Shown here piece by piece: positions 51,652-60,519 of a stretch of 60,519 nucleotides of DNA. A program made the translations under genes and the position numbers. Position 1 is the first letter of the stretch. Every line of letters starts with the position of its first letter. This DNA comes from Enterocola sp045611845 (lineage in GTDB: Bacteria; Bacteroidota; Bacteroidia; Bacteroidales; Paludibacteraceae): the NCBI GenBank assembly GCA_045611845.1, contig JAZKXZ010000029.1, forward strand, positions 1 through 60,519, given 5' to 3'. The notes beneath the pieces are model-generated. The model had not been told where the DNA came from and made no database searches. It saw nothing but the letters and a program-made list of their open reading frames with translations.

Positions 51652-52851
51652 ATGCCACAGACCTCTAAACGCAGCTGGATAATGCCGCAATCGCCTATTA
51701 GAAAACTCGTTCCATTAGCAGACAGAGCTAAAGAACGTGGTGTTAAGGTTTACCATTTAAACATTGGACAACCAGACCTTAAAACACCTAAAGTGGCGTT
51801 AGAGGCCATCAAAAACATAGATAGAAGTATTCTTGAGTATAGCCCTAGTGATGGTTATAAATCACTACGTGTGAAACTTGCTGAATATTATCACAGATTT
51901 AATATTAACGTAGATTACAAAGATATCATTGTTACCACAGGTGGTTCTGAGGCTGTAAACTTTGCATTTATGGCTTGCTTAGACCCAGGTGACGAAATTA
52001 TTGTTCCAGAACCAGCTTACGCAAACTATACTGCTTTTGCTATAAGCTGCGGAGCAATTATTAAACCTGTTTTATCTACAATTGAAGATGGTTTTGCTCT
52101 TCCTAGCATTGAAAAATTTGAAGAACAAATCACTCCTCGCACCAAAGGTATCTTAATTTGTAACCCAAACAACCCTACCGGATACCTTTACACAAAAGAA
52201 GAAATGAATCAAATTCGCGATTTGGTAAAGAAATATGACCTTTACCTTTTCTCTGACGAGGTTTATCGCGAATTTTGTTATACAGATGCTCCATACGTTT
52301 CTGCTTTCCACCTAGATGGCATTGAAGAAAATGTGGTGCTATTCGACTCTGTTTCAAAACGCTACAGCGAATGTGGTATTAGAATTGGTGCTTTGGTTTG
52401 TAAAAACCAATCTGTTAAGGAAAGCGTTATGAAATTCTGCCAAGCAAGACTTAGTCCTCCACTTGTGGGTCAGGTAATTGCAGAGGCTTCTATCGATACT
52501 CCCGCAGAATATATGCAAGAAATGTACAACGAGTATCTAGAACGTAGAAACTTCCTTATCGAAGGCCTAAATAAAATACCTGGAGTATATTCTGCTATCC
52601 CAATGGGAGCATTCTATACTGTGGCAAGACTTCCTATCGACGACTCAGACAAATTCTGTGCATGGCTTTTAAGTGAGTTTGAATATGAAAAACAAACCGT
52701 TATGATGGCTCCTGCTTCTGGTTTCTATACTATGAAAAATGTGGGTTCAAATGAGGTGCGTTTGGCATACGTTCTTAAGAAAGAAGACTTAGAAAAAGCC
52801 TTATTCATCTTGAAAAAAGCACTAGAAGTATATCCTGGTCGTACGAAATAA
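51652..52851 (+). CDS. class I/II PLP-dependent aminotransferase, aspartate aminotransferase-like
   Basis: 399 residues. Fold type I: HLNIGQPDLKTPK, TTGGSEAVNFAFMA, ICNPNNPTGYLYTKEE, FSDEVYREFCY and the PLP-binding lysine in SVSKRYSECGIRIG (about 235). The substrate is probably an acidic or other L-amino acid, but the exact specificity is not readable. It is coupled to the next gene by a one-base stop/start overlap. Confidence 0.9.
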   Translation: MPQTSKRSWIMPQSPIRKLVPLADRAKERGVKVYHLNIGQPDLKTPKVALEAIKNIDRSILEYSPSDGYKSLRVKLAEYYHRFNINVDYKDIIVTTGGSEAVNFAFMACLDPGDEIIVPEPAYANYTAFAISCGAIIKPVLSTIEDGFALPSIEKFEEQITPRTKGILICNPNNPTGYLYTKEEMNQIRDLVKKYDLYLFSDEVYREFCYTDAPYVSAFHLDGIEENVVLFDSVSKRYSECGIRIGALVCKNQSVKESVMKFCQARLSPPLVGQVIAEASIDTPAEYMQEMYNEYLERRNFLIEGLNKIPGVYSAIPMGAFYTVARLPIDDSDKFCAWLLSEFEYEKQTVMMAPASGFYTMKNVGSNEVRLAYVLKKEDLEKALFILKKALEVYPGRTK

Positions 52852-54098
52852 TGAATCTCCCACTCTTTATAGCAAGAAGAATACATTTTTCTAAAGAAAA
52901 CAACAAGAAAAAGGTATCTAAACCTGCTGTGCGCATTGCTCTTGGCGGCATAGCATTGGGGCTTGCTGTAATGATACTTTCACTAGCCATAGTGGTAGGA
53001 TTTAAAAACGAAGTGGGCAGAAAGGTGATGGGATTTGGTTCTCATATTCAAATTACCAGCCTTACAAACAACAGAACATACGACCTACCTCCTATTCCAT
53101 TTTCAGACACACTTATAAGTGCCATTAAGGCTGTGCCAAATGTGAGTTACACTCAAATTACTGCCACCAAACCTGCTATTATCAAAACTAAAACAGATTT
53201 TCAGGGCATTGTGCTTAAGGGTGTGGATGCACATTACAATTGGGACTTTTTTAAAGAGTACTTAAAAGAAGGAGAACTTCCAGTTTATAATGATAGCACT
53301 GCTTCAAACGAGGTTTTAATCTCTAAAAAACAAGCTGACGCGCTGAAACTAAGCGTGGGCGACAAGTTTATCTGCTATTTTATTCAAGACCAAGTAAGAC
53401 TACGCCAATTTACCATTTCTGGCATCTACAGCACAGGACTTGCCGACTTTGATAAATTGTTTATTGTTTCTGACATTCAACATATTAGAATGCTAAATAA
53501 CTGGGACGAAAACACAGCCACAAGCATTGAAGTATTTGTAAACGACTTGGATAATTTGTCAGACATTTCATATAATATCTACCTTGCCACAGCTAGAAAT
53601 TTCACTGGAAATTACAATCCATACTACACCAGAAGTATATATGAACTGCAACCACAAATTTTTGGTTGGCTAAGTCTTCTAGACCTAAATATGGTAATTA
53701 TCCTTATTTTAATGTTCTCGGTGGCTAGTTTTACTATGATTTCTGGTCTTCTTATTATTATTTTGGAGAAAACCACACTCATAGGCACACTTAAAGTGCT
53801 TGGAGCAAACAATTGGACAATAAGAAAAATCTTCTTATATCAAGCCTCTTTCCTTATTGGCAAAGCAATGCTTTGGGGTAATGTGATAGGTCTTGGTATG
53901 TACTTCATACAAAAATATCTCAAAGTTGTAAAACTAGACCCTGAAGTTTACTTCGTAGATTATGCGCCTGTGGAGCTTATTCCTTGGCAGGCAGTGGCAC
54001 TGAATATTGGCGTGGGGGTTGCAATTCTTTGCATTCTAGTAATCCCTTCATACCTTATCGCCAAAATCTCCCCAGCGAAATCGATTAAGTTTGAGTAA
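52851..54098 (+). CDS. LolC/LolE-type ABC transporter permease (FtsX-like)
   Basis: 415 residues. N-terminal helix with ALGGIALGLAVMILSLAIVVGF, a large periplasmic MacB-like domain (about 45-265) and three further helices (VIILILMFSVASFTMISGLL; GNVIGLGMYFI; VALNIGVGVAILCIL). The LIGTLKVLGANNWTIRKIF segment is typical of the Lol/MacB permeases that release lipoproteins. The ATPase could be the lolD-like product of 17421. Its ATG overlaps the preceding stop by one base. It ends upstream of a hairpin shared with folC. Confidence 0.87.
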   Translation: MNLPLFIARRIHFSKENNKKKVSKPAVRIALGGIALGLAVMILSLAIVVGFKNEVGRKVMGFGSHIQITSLTNNRTYDLPPIPFSDTLISAIKAVPNVSYTQITATKPAIIKTKTDFQGIVLKGVDAHYNWDFFKEYLKEGELPVYNDSTASNEVLISKKQADALKLSVGDKFICYFIQDQVRLRQFTISGIYSTGLADFDKLFIVSDIQHIRMLNNWDENTATSIEVFVNDLDNLSDISYNIYLATARNFTGNYNPYYTRSIYELQPQIFGWLSLLDLNMVIILILMFSVASFTMISGLLIIILEKTTLIGTLKVLGANNWTIRKIFLYQASFLIGKAMLWGNVIGLGMYFIQKYLKVVKLDPEVYFVDYAPVELIPWQAVALNIGVGVAILCILVIPSYLIAKISPAKSIKFE

Positions 54099-54120
54099 TT
54101 TATTATTTCAAACATATATA

Positions 54121-54162
54121 TTGCAGAATTATTTTAAAGCACCCTTTAAAATATTTCTGCAA
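54121..54162. terminator. bidirectional terminator containing the folC stop codon
   Basis: TTGCAGAA and TATTTTAAAG arms with a T-T mismatch and a 4-base loop. The folC stop codon (54146-54148) lies within the hairpin. Confidence 0.75.
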
Positions 54163-55381
54163 CTGTAAAGTTACTTCCTCCTACAAAAATAAAATCATTT
54201 TCGCTAGCATCGCGTTTTGCTGCAGCAAGAGCATCAGCAACAGAGGCGTATGCGCAACCTTGCAGACCAAACTCTGCAGCTTTTGCTTTTAGGTCGGCAG
54301 CTGGGAGTGCACGTGGTATGCTTGCGTTACAGAAATAATATGTAGCATCTTTTGGCAGAAGTTTTAGCATAGAAGTAATGTCTTTATCTCCTACCATACC
54401 TATTACAAGGCGTTTCACATCTGCCTTGATATCAGCAATTTGAGACACAATATATTGCATACCTGCTACATTGTGACCTGTGTCGGCTATCACAAGTGGC
54501 GAAGTAGAAAGTTTTTGCCAACGGCCCATAAGTGAGGTAAGTTCTACCACATTTTTAAGACCATTTTTTATGTTTTCTTCTGTGATATTAAATTCATTTT
54601 TTAAAAATTCCACAGCAGAAAGAATTGTCTTTTTATTTTTTTCTTGGCAATAACCTTTTAGCTCAAATTCATAGTCTGAAGCAACGGTATCTTCTGCAAA
54701 AACTACCTCTTTTGTGCGAGCTGTAAAGATTGAGCGAAGTTCAGAAGGCATCTCTCCTACTACAGCAGGAATGCCAGACTTTAAAATACCAGCTTTTTCA
54801 AATGCAATTTTTTCAAGTGTATCGCCAAGTAGGTTTACGTGGTCGAAACTCACATTTGTTACCACTGAAAGCACTGGAGAAATAATATTGGTGCTATCTA
54901 GTCGTCCACCAAGACCAGTTTCAATCACTGCCACATCCACATTTTCATATGCAAAGTATGTAAATGCCATTAAAGTAGTGATTTCGAAAAACGAAGGATT
55001 AAGTTTGGCAATAATCTCGTCTGCCTCGCGCACAAAATCAATTACATATTGCTCAGAAATTGGTTTACCGTTTACGCGAATGCGTTCTGAAAAGTCTTTT
55101 AGGTGAGGCGAAGTATAAAGACCAACCTTATAACCTGCCGATTGCAGAATAGCTGCAAGGGTATGCGACACAGAACCTTTACCGTTTGTGCCAGCTATGT
55201 GAATGCTTTTAAATTGTTTATGCGGATTTCCATACGCCGCATCAAGTTCCATTACATTATCCAAACCTGGTTTGTATGCAGACTCACCCTTTTGCTGAAA
55301 GGCAGGAGTTTTAACAAATAAATAATCTAAAGTTTCTTTATAATTCACGACCCAACTTTTTTTATGAGTTTTTTTACTCAT
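54146..55381 (-). CDS. folC: bifunctional folylpolyglutamate/dihydrofolate synthase
   Basis: 411 residues. Mur-ligase fold: HIAGTNGKGSVSHTLAA (64-70 P-loop), FSERIRVNGKPI, VIETGLGGRLDSTN and ADTGHNVAGM. It attaches glutamate to folates and also makes dihydrofolate. The promoter TAATTTTG lies on the minus strand at 55402-55409, leaving a short leader. Complete. Confidence 0.95.
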   Translation of the reverse strand: MSKKTHKKSWVVNYKETLDYLFVKTPAFQQKGESAYKPGLDNVMELDAAYGNPHKQFKSIHIAGTNGKGSVSHTLAAILQSAGYKVGLYTSPHLKDFSERIRVNGKPISEQYVIDFVREADEIIAKLNPSFFEITTLMAFTYFAYENVDVAVIETGLGGRLDSTNIISPVLSVVTNVSFDHVNLLGDTLEKIAFEKAGILKSGIPAVVGEMPSELRSIFTARTKEVVFAEDTVASDYEFELKGYCQEKNKKTILSAVEFLKNEFNITEENIKNGLKNVVELTSLMGRWQKLSTSPLVIADTGHNVAGMQYIVSQIADIKADVKRLVIGMVGDKDITSMLKLLPKDATYYFCNASIPRALPAADLKAKAAEFGLQGCAYASVADALAAAKRDASENDFIFVGGSNFTVAEIF

Positions 55382-55401
55382 TGTTAATATCTTTTCGTAT
55401 G

Positions 55402-55409
55402 CAAAATTA
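55402..55409 (-). promoter_or_regulatory. folC promoter -7 box
   Basis: TAATTTTG on the minus strand, 20 bases before the folC ATG. The divergent PhoH-like gene has only a near match (TAAATTTA) upstream. Confidence 0.55.
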
Positions 55410-55466
55410 CAAAAGAATTCTTTTTTTTATTAAATTTACAATATTAAAATCCTAAAATTTACTACT

Positions 55467-56789
55467 ATGAGTGCTAAAAAGAACTTCATCTTGGATACAA
55501 ACGTAATTCTACACGATTACAAGTGTATTTATAACTTTCAGGAAAACGATATTTACATTCCTATTGTTGTGCTAGAAGAGTTAGATAAATTTAAAAAAGG
55601 GAATGAAGAAATAAATTACAACGCTAGACAATTTACCAGAGAACTAGACGAAATTAGCGACAACGACTTCTTCGAAAAAGGAGCTGAAATTGGTGAAGGA
55701 CTTGGCAAACTGTTTATTGTAGTAAATCGCGAGCCATCTGAGGCGCTTAAGGCTGCATTTATGGAAAACACTCCAGACCACAGAATACTTGCCATTACAG
55801 AAAGTATTCAAAATGCAGACCCTGCAACCAAAACCATATTGGTTACAAAGGATATTAACCTTAGAATGAAGGCTCGTTCTGTGGGTATCCTTGCAGAAGA
55901 TTATTTCAACGATAAAATCACAAACAAAGATATTTTCGACCGCGAACAAGAAACATACGATGGCATCGACAGCGCTATTATCGACAAAATGTATGCTACT
56001 TCGGCTGTGGGAATAAGCGAATTTGCTTTTAAAGACGATATTGTTCCAAACGAATATTTCATCTTAAAGAGTGAAAGAAATAGTGTGATGGCGCGCTACG
56101 ATAGCGACCTTGAATGTGCCACTCGCGTAAACAAAGAGCGTGCATACGGCATTGAGGCACGCAACGCAGAGCAAGCTTTTGCACTAAATGCACTGCTAAA
56201 CGACGATATAAAACTTGTTTGTATTACAGGTAAGGCTGGTACTGGTAAAACCCTGCTTGCACTTGCTGCGGCACTTGAAAAATGCCATACCTACAAACAA
56301 ATCTTGCTTGCTCGCCCTATTGTGGCACTTGCAAATAAAGATTTAGGTTTTCTTCCTGGCACAGAAAAAGACAAGATAGCACCTTATATGATGCCTCTGT
56401 TCGATAACCTAAATGTGATTAAACACCAATTTGGCGCAAATTCTCGTGAGCTTACAGCCATTTCTGAAATGCAACAATCTGGTCAGCTTGTAATTGAGGC
56501 ACTTGCATATATTCGTGGCCGTAGCCTTTCAGACGCATATATTATTGTGGACGAAGCACAAAACCTTACCCCACACGAAATTAAAACAATTATTACTCGT
56601 GCAGGCGAAAACACCAAGGTGGTATTTACTGGCGACGTGCAACAAATAGACCAACCATACCTAGATATGCTTTCAAATGGTTTGGTTTATACCATTGATA
56701 AAATGAAAGGTCAAAACATTTTTGCTCACGTAAACCTAATTAAAGGCGAAAGAAGTTATCTTTCAGAGCTTGCAAGTAATTTGTTATAA
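55467..56789 (+). CDS. PIN-PhoH family ATPase
   Basis: 440 residues. N-terminal PIN nuclease-like domain (FILDTNVILHDYKCIYNF; VVLEELDKFKKG; LVTKDINLRMKA) and a C-terminal PhoH ATPase (CITGKAGTGKTLLALAAALE, Walker A about 255; IIVDEAQNLTPHEIKTIITR; FTGDVQQID). This two-domain form resembles B. subtilis YlaK and mycobacterial PhoH2, RNA helicase/RNase proteins. The lnb-like gene overlaps by one base. Confidence 0.92.
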   Translation: MSAKKNFILDTNVILHDYKCIYNFQENDIYIPIVVLEELDKFKKGNEEINYNARQFTRELDEISDNDFFEKGAEIGEGLGKLFIVVNREPSEALKAAFMENTPDHRILAITESIQNADPATKTILVTKDINLRMKARSVGILAEDYFNDKITNKDIFDREQETYDGIDSAIIDKMYATSAVGISEFAFKDDIVPNEYFILKSERNSVMARYDSDLECATRVNKERAYGIEARNAEQAFALNALLNDDIKLVCITGKAGTGKTLLALAAALEKCHTYKQILLARPIVALANKDLGFLPGTEKDKIAPYMMPLFDNLNVIKHQFGANSRELTAISEMQQSGQLVIEALAYIRGRSLSDAYIIVDEAQNLTPHEIKTIITRAGENTKVVFTGDVQQIDQPYLDMLSNGLVYTIDKMKGQNIFAHVNLIKGERSYLSELASNLL

Positions 56790-57973
56790 TGAAGTTTAAA
56801 CTAATAATATTAATGTTCTTTTTCGGTGTGGCGAGTTGTTTTGCGACATCGAATACGAGATATAAAGCATGGACACAAGATATAAGCAATGCAGAGATTT
56901 CTGTGCTTACTTGTTCTCCCGGGGATGAAATCTATTCCATTTTTGGCCATACCGCTATAAGAGTATGCAATAAAAACACAGGACTAGATGCTGTGGTAAA
57001 CTATGGTCTATTCGATTTTAATCAAGATAGTTTTGTGTATCGATTTGTGAAAGGTGAAACAGACTATATGTGTGGAGTGGATGGCTACAATTCATTTCTA
57101 TATTCGTATGCATGGCGAGGAAGCGGAGTGAAAGCCACTGTTTTGGACCTTACCGACACCGAAAAAGAGCGTATTATTAGAGTACTTACCAATGACCTAA
57201 AACCAGAAAACAGAGAGTACAGATACAACTTTGCTTTCAACAACTGTGCTACAAAAATTAGAGATATAGTTAAGTTTGCATACAAAGATAGATGCGAAAG
57301 TTTGCAACCATCTGAATATACTTTTAGAGAAATCATTGGAAAATATGCAGAAAACTATCCTTGGTTTATGTTTTCGTTCGACATTTGCCTTGGAGGAAAA
57401 GACTACAATACCCTAATGACTCCAGAAGAAGTGCAGTTTTTACCAGAACACCTAGATATTGCGCTAAATAATAGTTTAATAAACAGAGACGGAGAAGATA
57501 TTAAACCTGATACAAGACAAGAAATACTCCTTACTCCTATCGAAACCACTGTAGAAAGTACACTTTTCTCACCTTTAGTTTTGGTATGTATTATACTAGT
57601 TCTTTCTATTATCAACCTTATCTTTGGTAAAAAATGTCGCATTGCAAGCAATATTTTTAGTGGCACTATATTCTTTACATACACTCTTATAGGGCTTTTA
57701 GTTGTATTCTTGATGTTCTTCTCAGAACACCCATTCACTAGTTGGAATATGAATATTCTCATATTCAACCCACTAATTATAATCCCATTTGTGGGTTTAA
57801 TGATTAAAGACAAAGGAATAACATTCAAGATAATAAATGTAGCACTTATATTGCTAGCTGTATTGTTTATACTTTATAGCCTAATATTTTGGAACTTCAC
57901 TAACCACGCATTTATACCACTAGGTATAACATTGATACTTGAACTAAACAAACAAATAATAAAGGGAGCCTAA
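56789..57973 (+). CDS. lnb: Lnb-type lipoprotein N-acyltransferase (DUF4105)
   Basis: 394 residues. Signal peptide or first helix, then a periplasmic DUF4105/Lnb_N domain: SPGDEIYSIFGHTAIRV (His54) and FAFNNCATKIRDI (Cys153), likely catalytic. Four or five membrane helices follow (about 260-390). Members in Bacteroides are, to my knowledge, lipoprotein N-acyltransferases that make triacylated lipoproteins in place of Lnt. That function is inferred here from the domain only. The ATG overlaps the phoH stop by one base, and the TAA stop lies in the loop of a terminator. Confidence 0.75.
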   Translation: MKFKLIILMFFFGVASCFATSNTRYKAWTQDISNAEISVLTCSPGDEIYSIFGHTAIRVCNKNTGLDAVVNYGLFDFNQDSFVYRFVKGETDYMCGVDGYNSFLYSYAWRGSGVKATVLDLTDTEKERIIRVLTNDLKPENREYRYNFAFNNCATKIRDIVKFAYKDRCESLQPSEYTFREIIGKYAENYPWFMFSFDICLGGKDYNTLMTPEEVQFLPEHLDIALNNSLINRDGEDIKPDTRQEILLTPIETTVESTLFSPLVLVCIILVLSIINLIFGKKCRIASNIFSGTIFFTYTLIGLLVVFLMFFSEHPFTSWNMNILIFNPLIIIPFVGLMIKDKGITFKIINVALILLAVLFILYSLIFWNFTNHAFIPLGITLILELNKQIIKGA

Positions 57974-57987
57974 AGCTCCCTTTTTTT
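57961..57987. terminator. bidirectional terminator overlapping convergent gene ends
   Basis: AAAGGGAGC/GCTCCCTTT with a 5-base loop that contains the lnb TAA (57971-57973), then a T-run. The stop of the opposite gene (57986-57988) lies just past it. Confidence 0.9.
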
Positions 57988-58690
57988 ATCTGTATAATAA
58001 GAATATTGTTGGTCGTTTTGCTAAGTCTGGAAGATTTGTCTTACGCCATGCAGAAACTGTTTGAGTTTTAATATATTCTGTTTCTAGTGTAATGTCGCAT
58101 GCTATGCAAAGTTTGGTAGAATTTTGGCAGTTTTTCAATATATCTTCTACCAATTTCATATTACGGTATGGAGTTTCAATAAAGATTTGAGTTTGATGCT
58201 CCGAATAAATTCTTTGTTCCATTTTTTTGAACATCTTATTTCTTTCTGCTGCATCTATTGGCAAGTAGCCAAGAAAAGCAAAACTTTGCCCGTTAAATCC
58301 AGAACCCATAAGTGAAAGAAGTATAGAAGATGGTCCCACAAGTGGTTTCACGGTGTAACCTTTGCTTTGTGCAATACCCACAACATCCGCACCTGGATCG
58401 GCAATAGCAGGACAACCTGCTTCCGAAATCACACCCATACTATGTCCTTCTGCCATGGGTTTTAGGAAAGATGAAATCACCTCAGCAGGTGTATGACCAT
58501 TAAGTTCAAAAAACTCAAGTTCGTCTATATTAATATTTCTATCTACTTTTTTAAGGAAACGACGAGCAGTGCGCACATTCTCCACTATAAAATATTTAAG
58601 TGAAGTTACTATTGTTGCATTCGCCCCTGGCAAAACATTGTTTAGTTCTGTTTCACCAAGTGTACATGGGATTAAGTATAATGTTGCCAT
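57986..58690 (-). CDS. RsmI-like SAM-dependent methyltransferase
   Basis: 234 residues. Tetrapyrrole-methylase-fold protein of the RsmI family: LIPCTLGE, FVENVRTARRFLKK-like start, GHTPAEVISSF, ISEAGCPAIADPG, GPSSILLSLMGSGFNGQSFAFLGYLP. RsmI methylates the 2'-O of C1402 in 16S rRNA. This shorter form, common in Bacteroidota as a paralog, has EAGCPAIADPG rather than DAGTPLISDPG, so a different target is possible. Preceded by a GTTAGGA array. Confidence 0.82.
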   Translation of the reverse strand: MATLYLIPCTLGETELNNVLPGANATIVTSLKYFIVENVRTARRFLKKVDRNINIDELEFFELNGHTPAEVISSFLKPMAEGHSMGVISEAGCPAIADPGADVVGIAQSKGYTVKPLVGPSSILLSLMGSGFNGQSFAFLGYLPIDAAERNKMFKKMEQRIYSEHQTQIFIETPYRNMKLVEDILKNCQNSTKLCIACDITLETEYIKTQTVSAWRKTNLPDLAKRPTIFLLYR

Positions 58691-58694
58691 AATA

Positions 58695-58749
58695 GTTAGG
58701 AGTTAGGACGTGTTGATGAACGTCAGTGAATAATTAGGAGTTAGGGGTT
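58695..58749. repeat. degenerate GTTAGGA array, split
   Basis: GTTAGGAGTTAGGA at 58695-58708 and ATTAGGAGTTAGGGGTT at 58733-58749 flank 24 bases of unrelated sequence. It fills the gap between the PAP2 stop and the RsmI-like start. Confidence 0.85.
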
Positions 58750-59404
58750 AAAACAACATAAAAATAAACGTTAAAACATACACCCCAAAAATACATAGTA
58801 CTTGCTTATTTGTCATCGTGCCTTTATCTGCATTGAAAAATGCAAACCTGTTCACTATGTATTTGTATAGATAATATGATATAAATCCTGCTGCTACGCC
58901 TACCAATGCCCCACAAATAATATCAATTGGAAAGTGTACTCCTAAATACATTCTAGAATAGCAGTTTAGCACTGCCCAAGAGAATATAAGTGCAGAATAG
59001 CATCTATTTCTAAAAAGCAAACAAGTAAGTGTAGCTATACCAAAAGTATTTGATGCATGTGAAGAACAAAATCCATATAGAGCACTTCTATAATCGTTTA
59101 CCACATGGATAATATCTTTTAGCTGAGGGTCGTGTGTTGGTCTAAGTCTTTCGAAAAATGGTTTGCAAAAGCCAGATGCCACTTGGTCTGCTATTAATAC
59201 GCATAGTCCTACTGCAAGCGCTGCAATAATAGCATCTTTACCTTTTATTTTAATAAGGAAGAATATAATAGAAAGATAAAGTGGAATCCAGACAAAACGG
59301 TCCGAAATCCACCACATAATATTATCCCAAAAACCATTGTTGAGCGCATTTATGCTCACCAATAATTCTCTATCCCACTCTATTAAAGCATTAAACCAAT
59401 CCAT
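58748..59404 (-). CDS. PAP2 family phosphatase
   Basis: 218 residues, six membrane helices. Phosphatase motifs: KPFFERLRP, FCSSHASNTFG (in place of the usual PSGH) and SRMYLGVHFPIDI. Likely an undecaprenyl diphosphate or lipid A phosphatase at the outer face of the inner membrane. The exact lipid is unknown. Its start overlaps the batE-like stop by one base. Confidence 0.88.
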   Translation of the reverse strand: MDWFNALIEWDRELLVSINALNNGFWDNIMWWISDRFVWIPLYLSIIFFLIKIKGKDAIIAALAVGLCVLIADQVASGFCKPFFERLRPTHDPQLKDIIHVVNDYRSALYGFCSSHASNTFGIATLTCLLFRNRCYSALIFSWAVLNCYSRMYLGVHFPIDIICGALVGVAAGFISYYLYKYIVNRFAFFNADKGTMTNKQVLCIFGVYVLTFIFMLF

Positions 59405-60159
59405 TATATCACTTCTATAGAACTAGCAGGCATCCAACCAGAATTTCCATCCAATGTGCTTATCTCTACCCACTCACCTAATGTAGATTTTATCTTCACC
59501 TTTGTGCCTTCGTGAAGGATGAAAAGGTCATTACCACTGCTATCTGGTGAGCTCTTAATGGTTACTGTTTGAGAAAAAACAATAGCTTCTGTTTTAGATA
59601 TTTCTACATTATAGCGAGTATATGCACACAAAATAGAAATTATAGTAAAGAATAGAGCTACCACTGCTACAGAAAATCCTAGTTTTCTCACTAGCATTGA
59701 TCTTACAAAAAAGTATAATGAAATTCCTACTAAAATAGTGATAAATAGTATAATAGAAATCCAAGCCCACGCATCGGCAGAAGTAATATTTGCAATAGCA
59801 TTCCACCAATCTACAAGAAATATACTACCCAATGATTCTATATTATCCACTGTGTGAGACTGTGCAAACTCAAGATTGTGTTTAGCATCTTCGTGAGAAG
59901 GGTCTAACTTAAGAGCACGTTCATAATTTAAAATTGAGGCTGCTAGTTCGCCTTTTCTATAGTAGCAATTTGCCACATTATAATATAAATCTGCAGACTC
60001 ATAACCCTTGTCTAAAGCAGAATTATACACCTTAAGTGCAGTATCATATTCTCCTGCTGTGTATGCAAGTTCAGCTTCTGATAAGTTAAAATCTCCTACA
60101 GCTTGTACATTTATACAAACTATAAGCGCTACAAATAAACTATATATCTTGGTTTTCAT
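59404..60159 (-). CDS. batE: BatE-like TPR and SH3 domain protein
   Basis: 251 residues. Signal peptide, TPR units (AELAYTAGEYDTALKVYN; ADLYYNVANCYYRKGELAASI; LNYERALKLDPSHEDAKHNL), two membrane helices (about 133-180) and a C-terminal bacterial SH3 domain (VTIKSSPDSSGNDLFILHEG). This layout and the adjacent BatD identify BatE of the Bacteroides aerotolerance operon. One base separates it from batD. Confidence 0.85.
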   Translation of the reverse strand: MKTKIYSLFVALIVCINVQAVGDFNLSEAELAYTAGEYDTALKVYNSALDKGYESADLYYNVANCYYRKGELAASILNYERALKLDPSHEDAKHNLEFAQSHTVDNIESLGSIFLVDWWNAIANITSADAWAWISIILFITILVGISLYFFVRSMLVRKLGFSVAVVALFFTIISILCAYTRYNVEISKTEAIVFSQTVTIKSSPDSSGNDLFILHEGTKVKIKSTLGEWVEISTLDGNSGWMPASSIEVI

Positions 60160-60160
60160 A

Positions 60161-60519
60161 TTATCTTAAAGTATTATCAAGTTCACTTATTAAATCTGCT
60201 GCTCTTGAATAAATGTTGTCCATAGACAAACTTTCATCTACCACAGGAGAGAATCTTGCAAATTCACAATCAGAAAGACAAGACAAGAACTCGCCTATCA
60301 GTTTCTCATCACAATTATGTGCAATAAGTTTTTCTTGAACATTATCTTTTGTAAGTTCAGACACTGGAATTGTAAGTTTATCTGCAATATAACCCCACAA
60401 AGCACGCATTGTTTCTTCATAGAACTTAGATTTTTCTCCAAGTTTTAGACATTTTTGAGCCTCTTTTAAGCGTTTTTTAGCCACTTTATTTGCTCTTTTT
60501 GTGTTTCTTAATGCCACAT
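60161..60519 (-). CDS. batD: BatD C-terminal part (gene cut by the window end)
   Basis: At least 118 residues of the C terminus: KRANKVAKKRLKEAQKCLK, FYEETMRALWGYIADKL, LIAHNCDEKLIGEFLSCLSD and CEFARFSP. This is the cytoplasmic tail of BatD proteins. The frame stays open at 60519, so the apparent GTG at 60517 is an internal valine. The rest of the bat operon should lie to the right. Confidence 0.85.
   Translation of the reverse strand, partial: VALRNTKRANKVAKKRLKEAQKCLKLGEKSKFYEETMRALWGYIADKLTIPVSELTKDNVQEKLIAHNCDEKLIGEFLSCLSDCEFARFSPVVDESLSMDNIYSRAADLISELDNTLR

Overview
The window reads as a chromosomal segment of an AT-rich Bacteroidota bacterium, most likely order Bacteroidales. Evidence: promoters of the Bacteroidota type (TTTG, about 20 bases, then TAnnTTTG), few Shine-Dalgarno sites, a type IX secretion (T9SS) sorting domain, FISUMP and Listeria-Bacteroides (InlB B) repeat surface proteins, short-form SerA, and Bacteroidales families such as DUF5683, DUF4494, DUF6567, HU-CCDC81/SPOR and GGGtGRT. 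I cannot name genus or species. No complete tRNA, rRNA, CRISPR array, insertion sequence or prophage is visible.

Layout. 1-380: a leftward promoter with a boxA-like leader, probably for an rRNA operon just outside the window. 427-1098: hemolysin III family protein. 1159-12945 (minus): one compact unit rimP-nusA-infB-cvpA-sufB-sufC-sufD-sufS-sufE with a FISUMP lipoprotein gene at its end. 13003-16498: a 969-residue modular surface protein and a mini T9SS cargo protein, divergently transcribed. 16717-20200: tcdA-lolD, trpS with a small TPR gene, and a HigB/HigA toxin-antitoxin pair. 20239-26359: accessory block with a structured intergenic region, a three-gene envelope operon (small lipoprotein, helical-stalk outer-membrane protein, 10-repeat Fn3-like lipoprotein) and a short independent transcription unit holding about 15 TGTA repeats. 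26360-35642 (minus): pullulanase, then cvfB, prfC, DUF4494, mltD-like, DUF5683, parB, parA. 35786-42251: pheS-lon-TPR and a DUF6567-SUMF1 fusion lipoprotein. 42406-45628: Fe-S scaffold plus GGGtGRT pair, a truncated menG/ubiE remnant, and rpsF-rpsR-rplI. 45760-54098: HU/SPOR protein, rfbB, serC-serA, SulP transporter, aminotransferase and a LolC/E-type permease. 54146-60519: folC, PhoH-like ATPase, lnb, an RsmI-like methyltransferase, PAP2 phosphatase and the batE/batD end of an aerotolerance operon cut by the window edge.

Most likely to repay a second look: the menG/ubiE 5' remnant that kept its promoter (44202-44389); the tetranucleotide-repeat transcription unit (26018-26260); the structured RNA region beside the toxin-antitoxin locus (20283-20500); the uncharacterised GGGtGRT pair with ribosomal-protein-like translation signals; the DUF6567-SUMF1 fusion; dispersed GTTAGGA heptamer arrays at three gene junctions; terminator hairpins that swallow stop codons; and several apparently leaderless mRNAs. 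All functional calls rest on motif recognition from the sequence; no database search was run.
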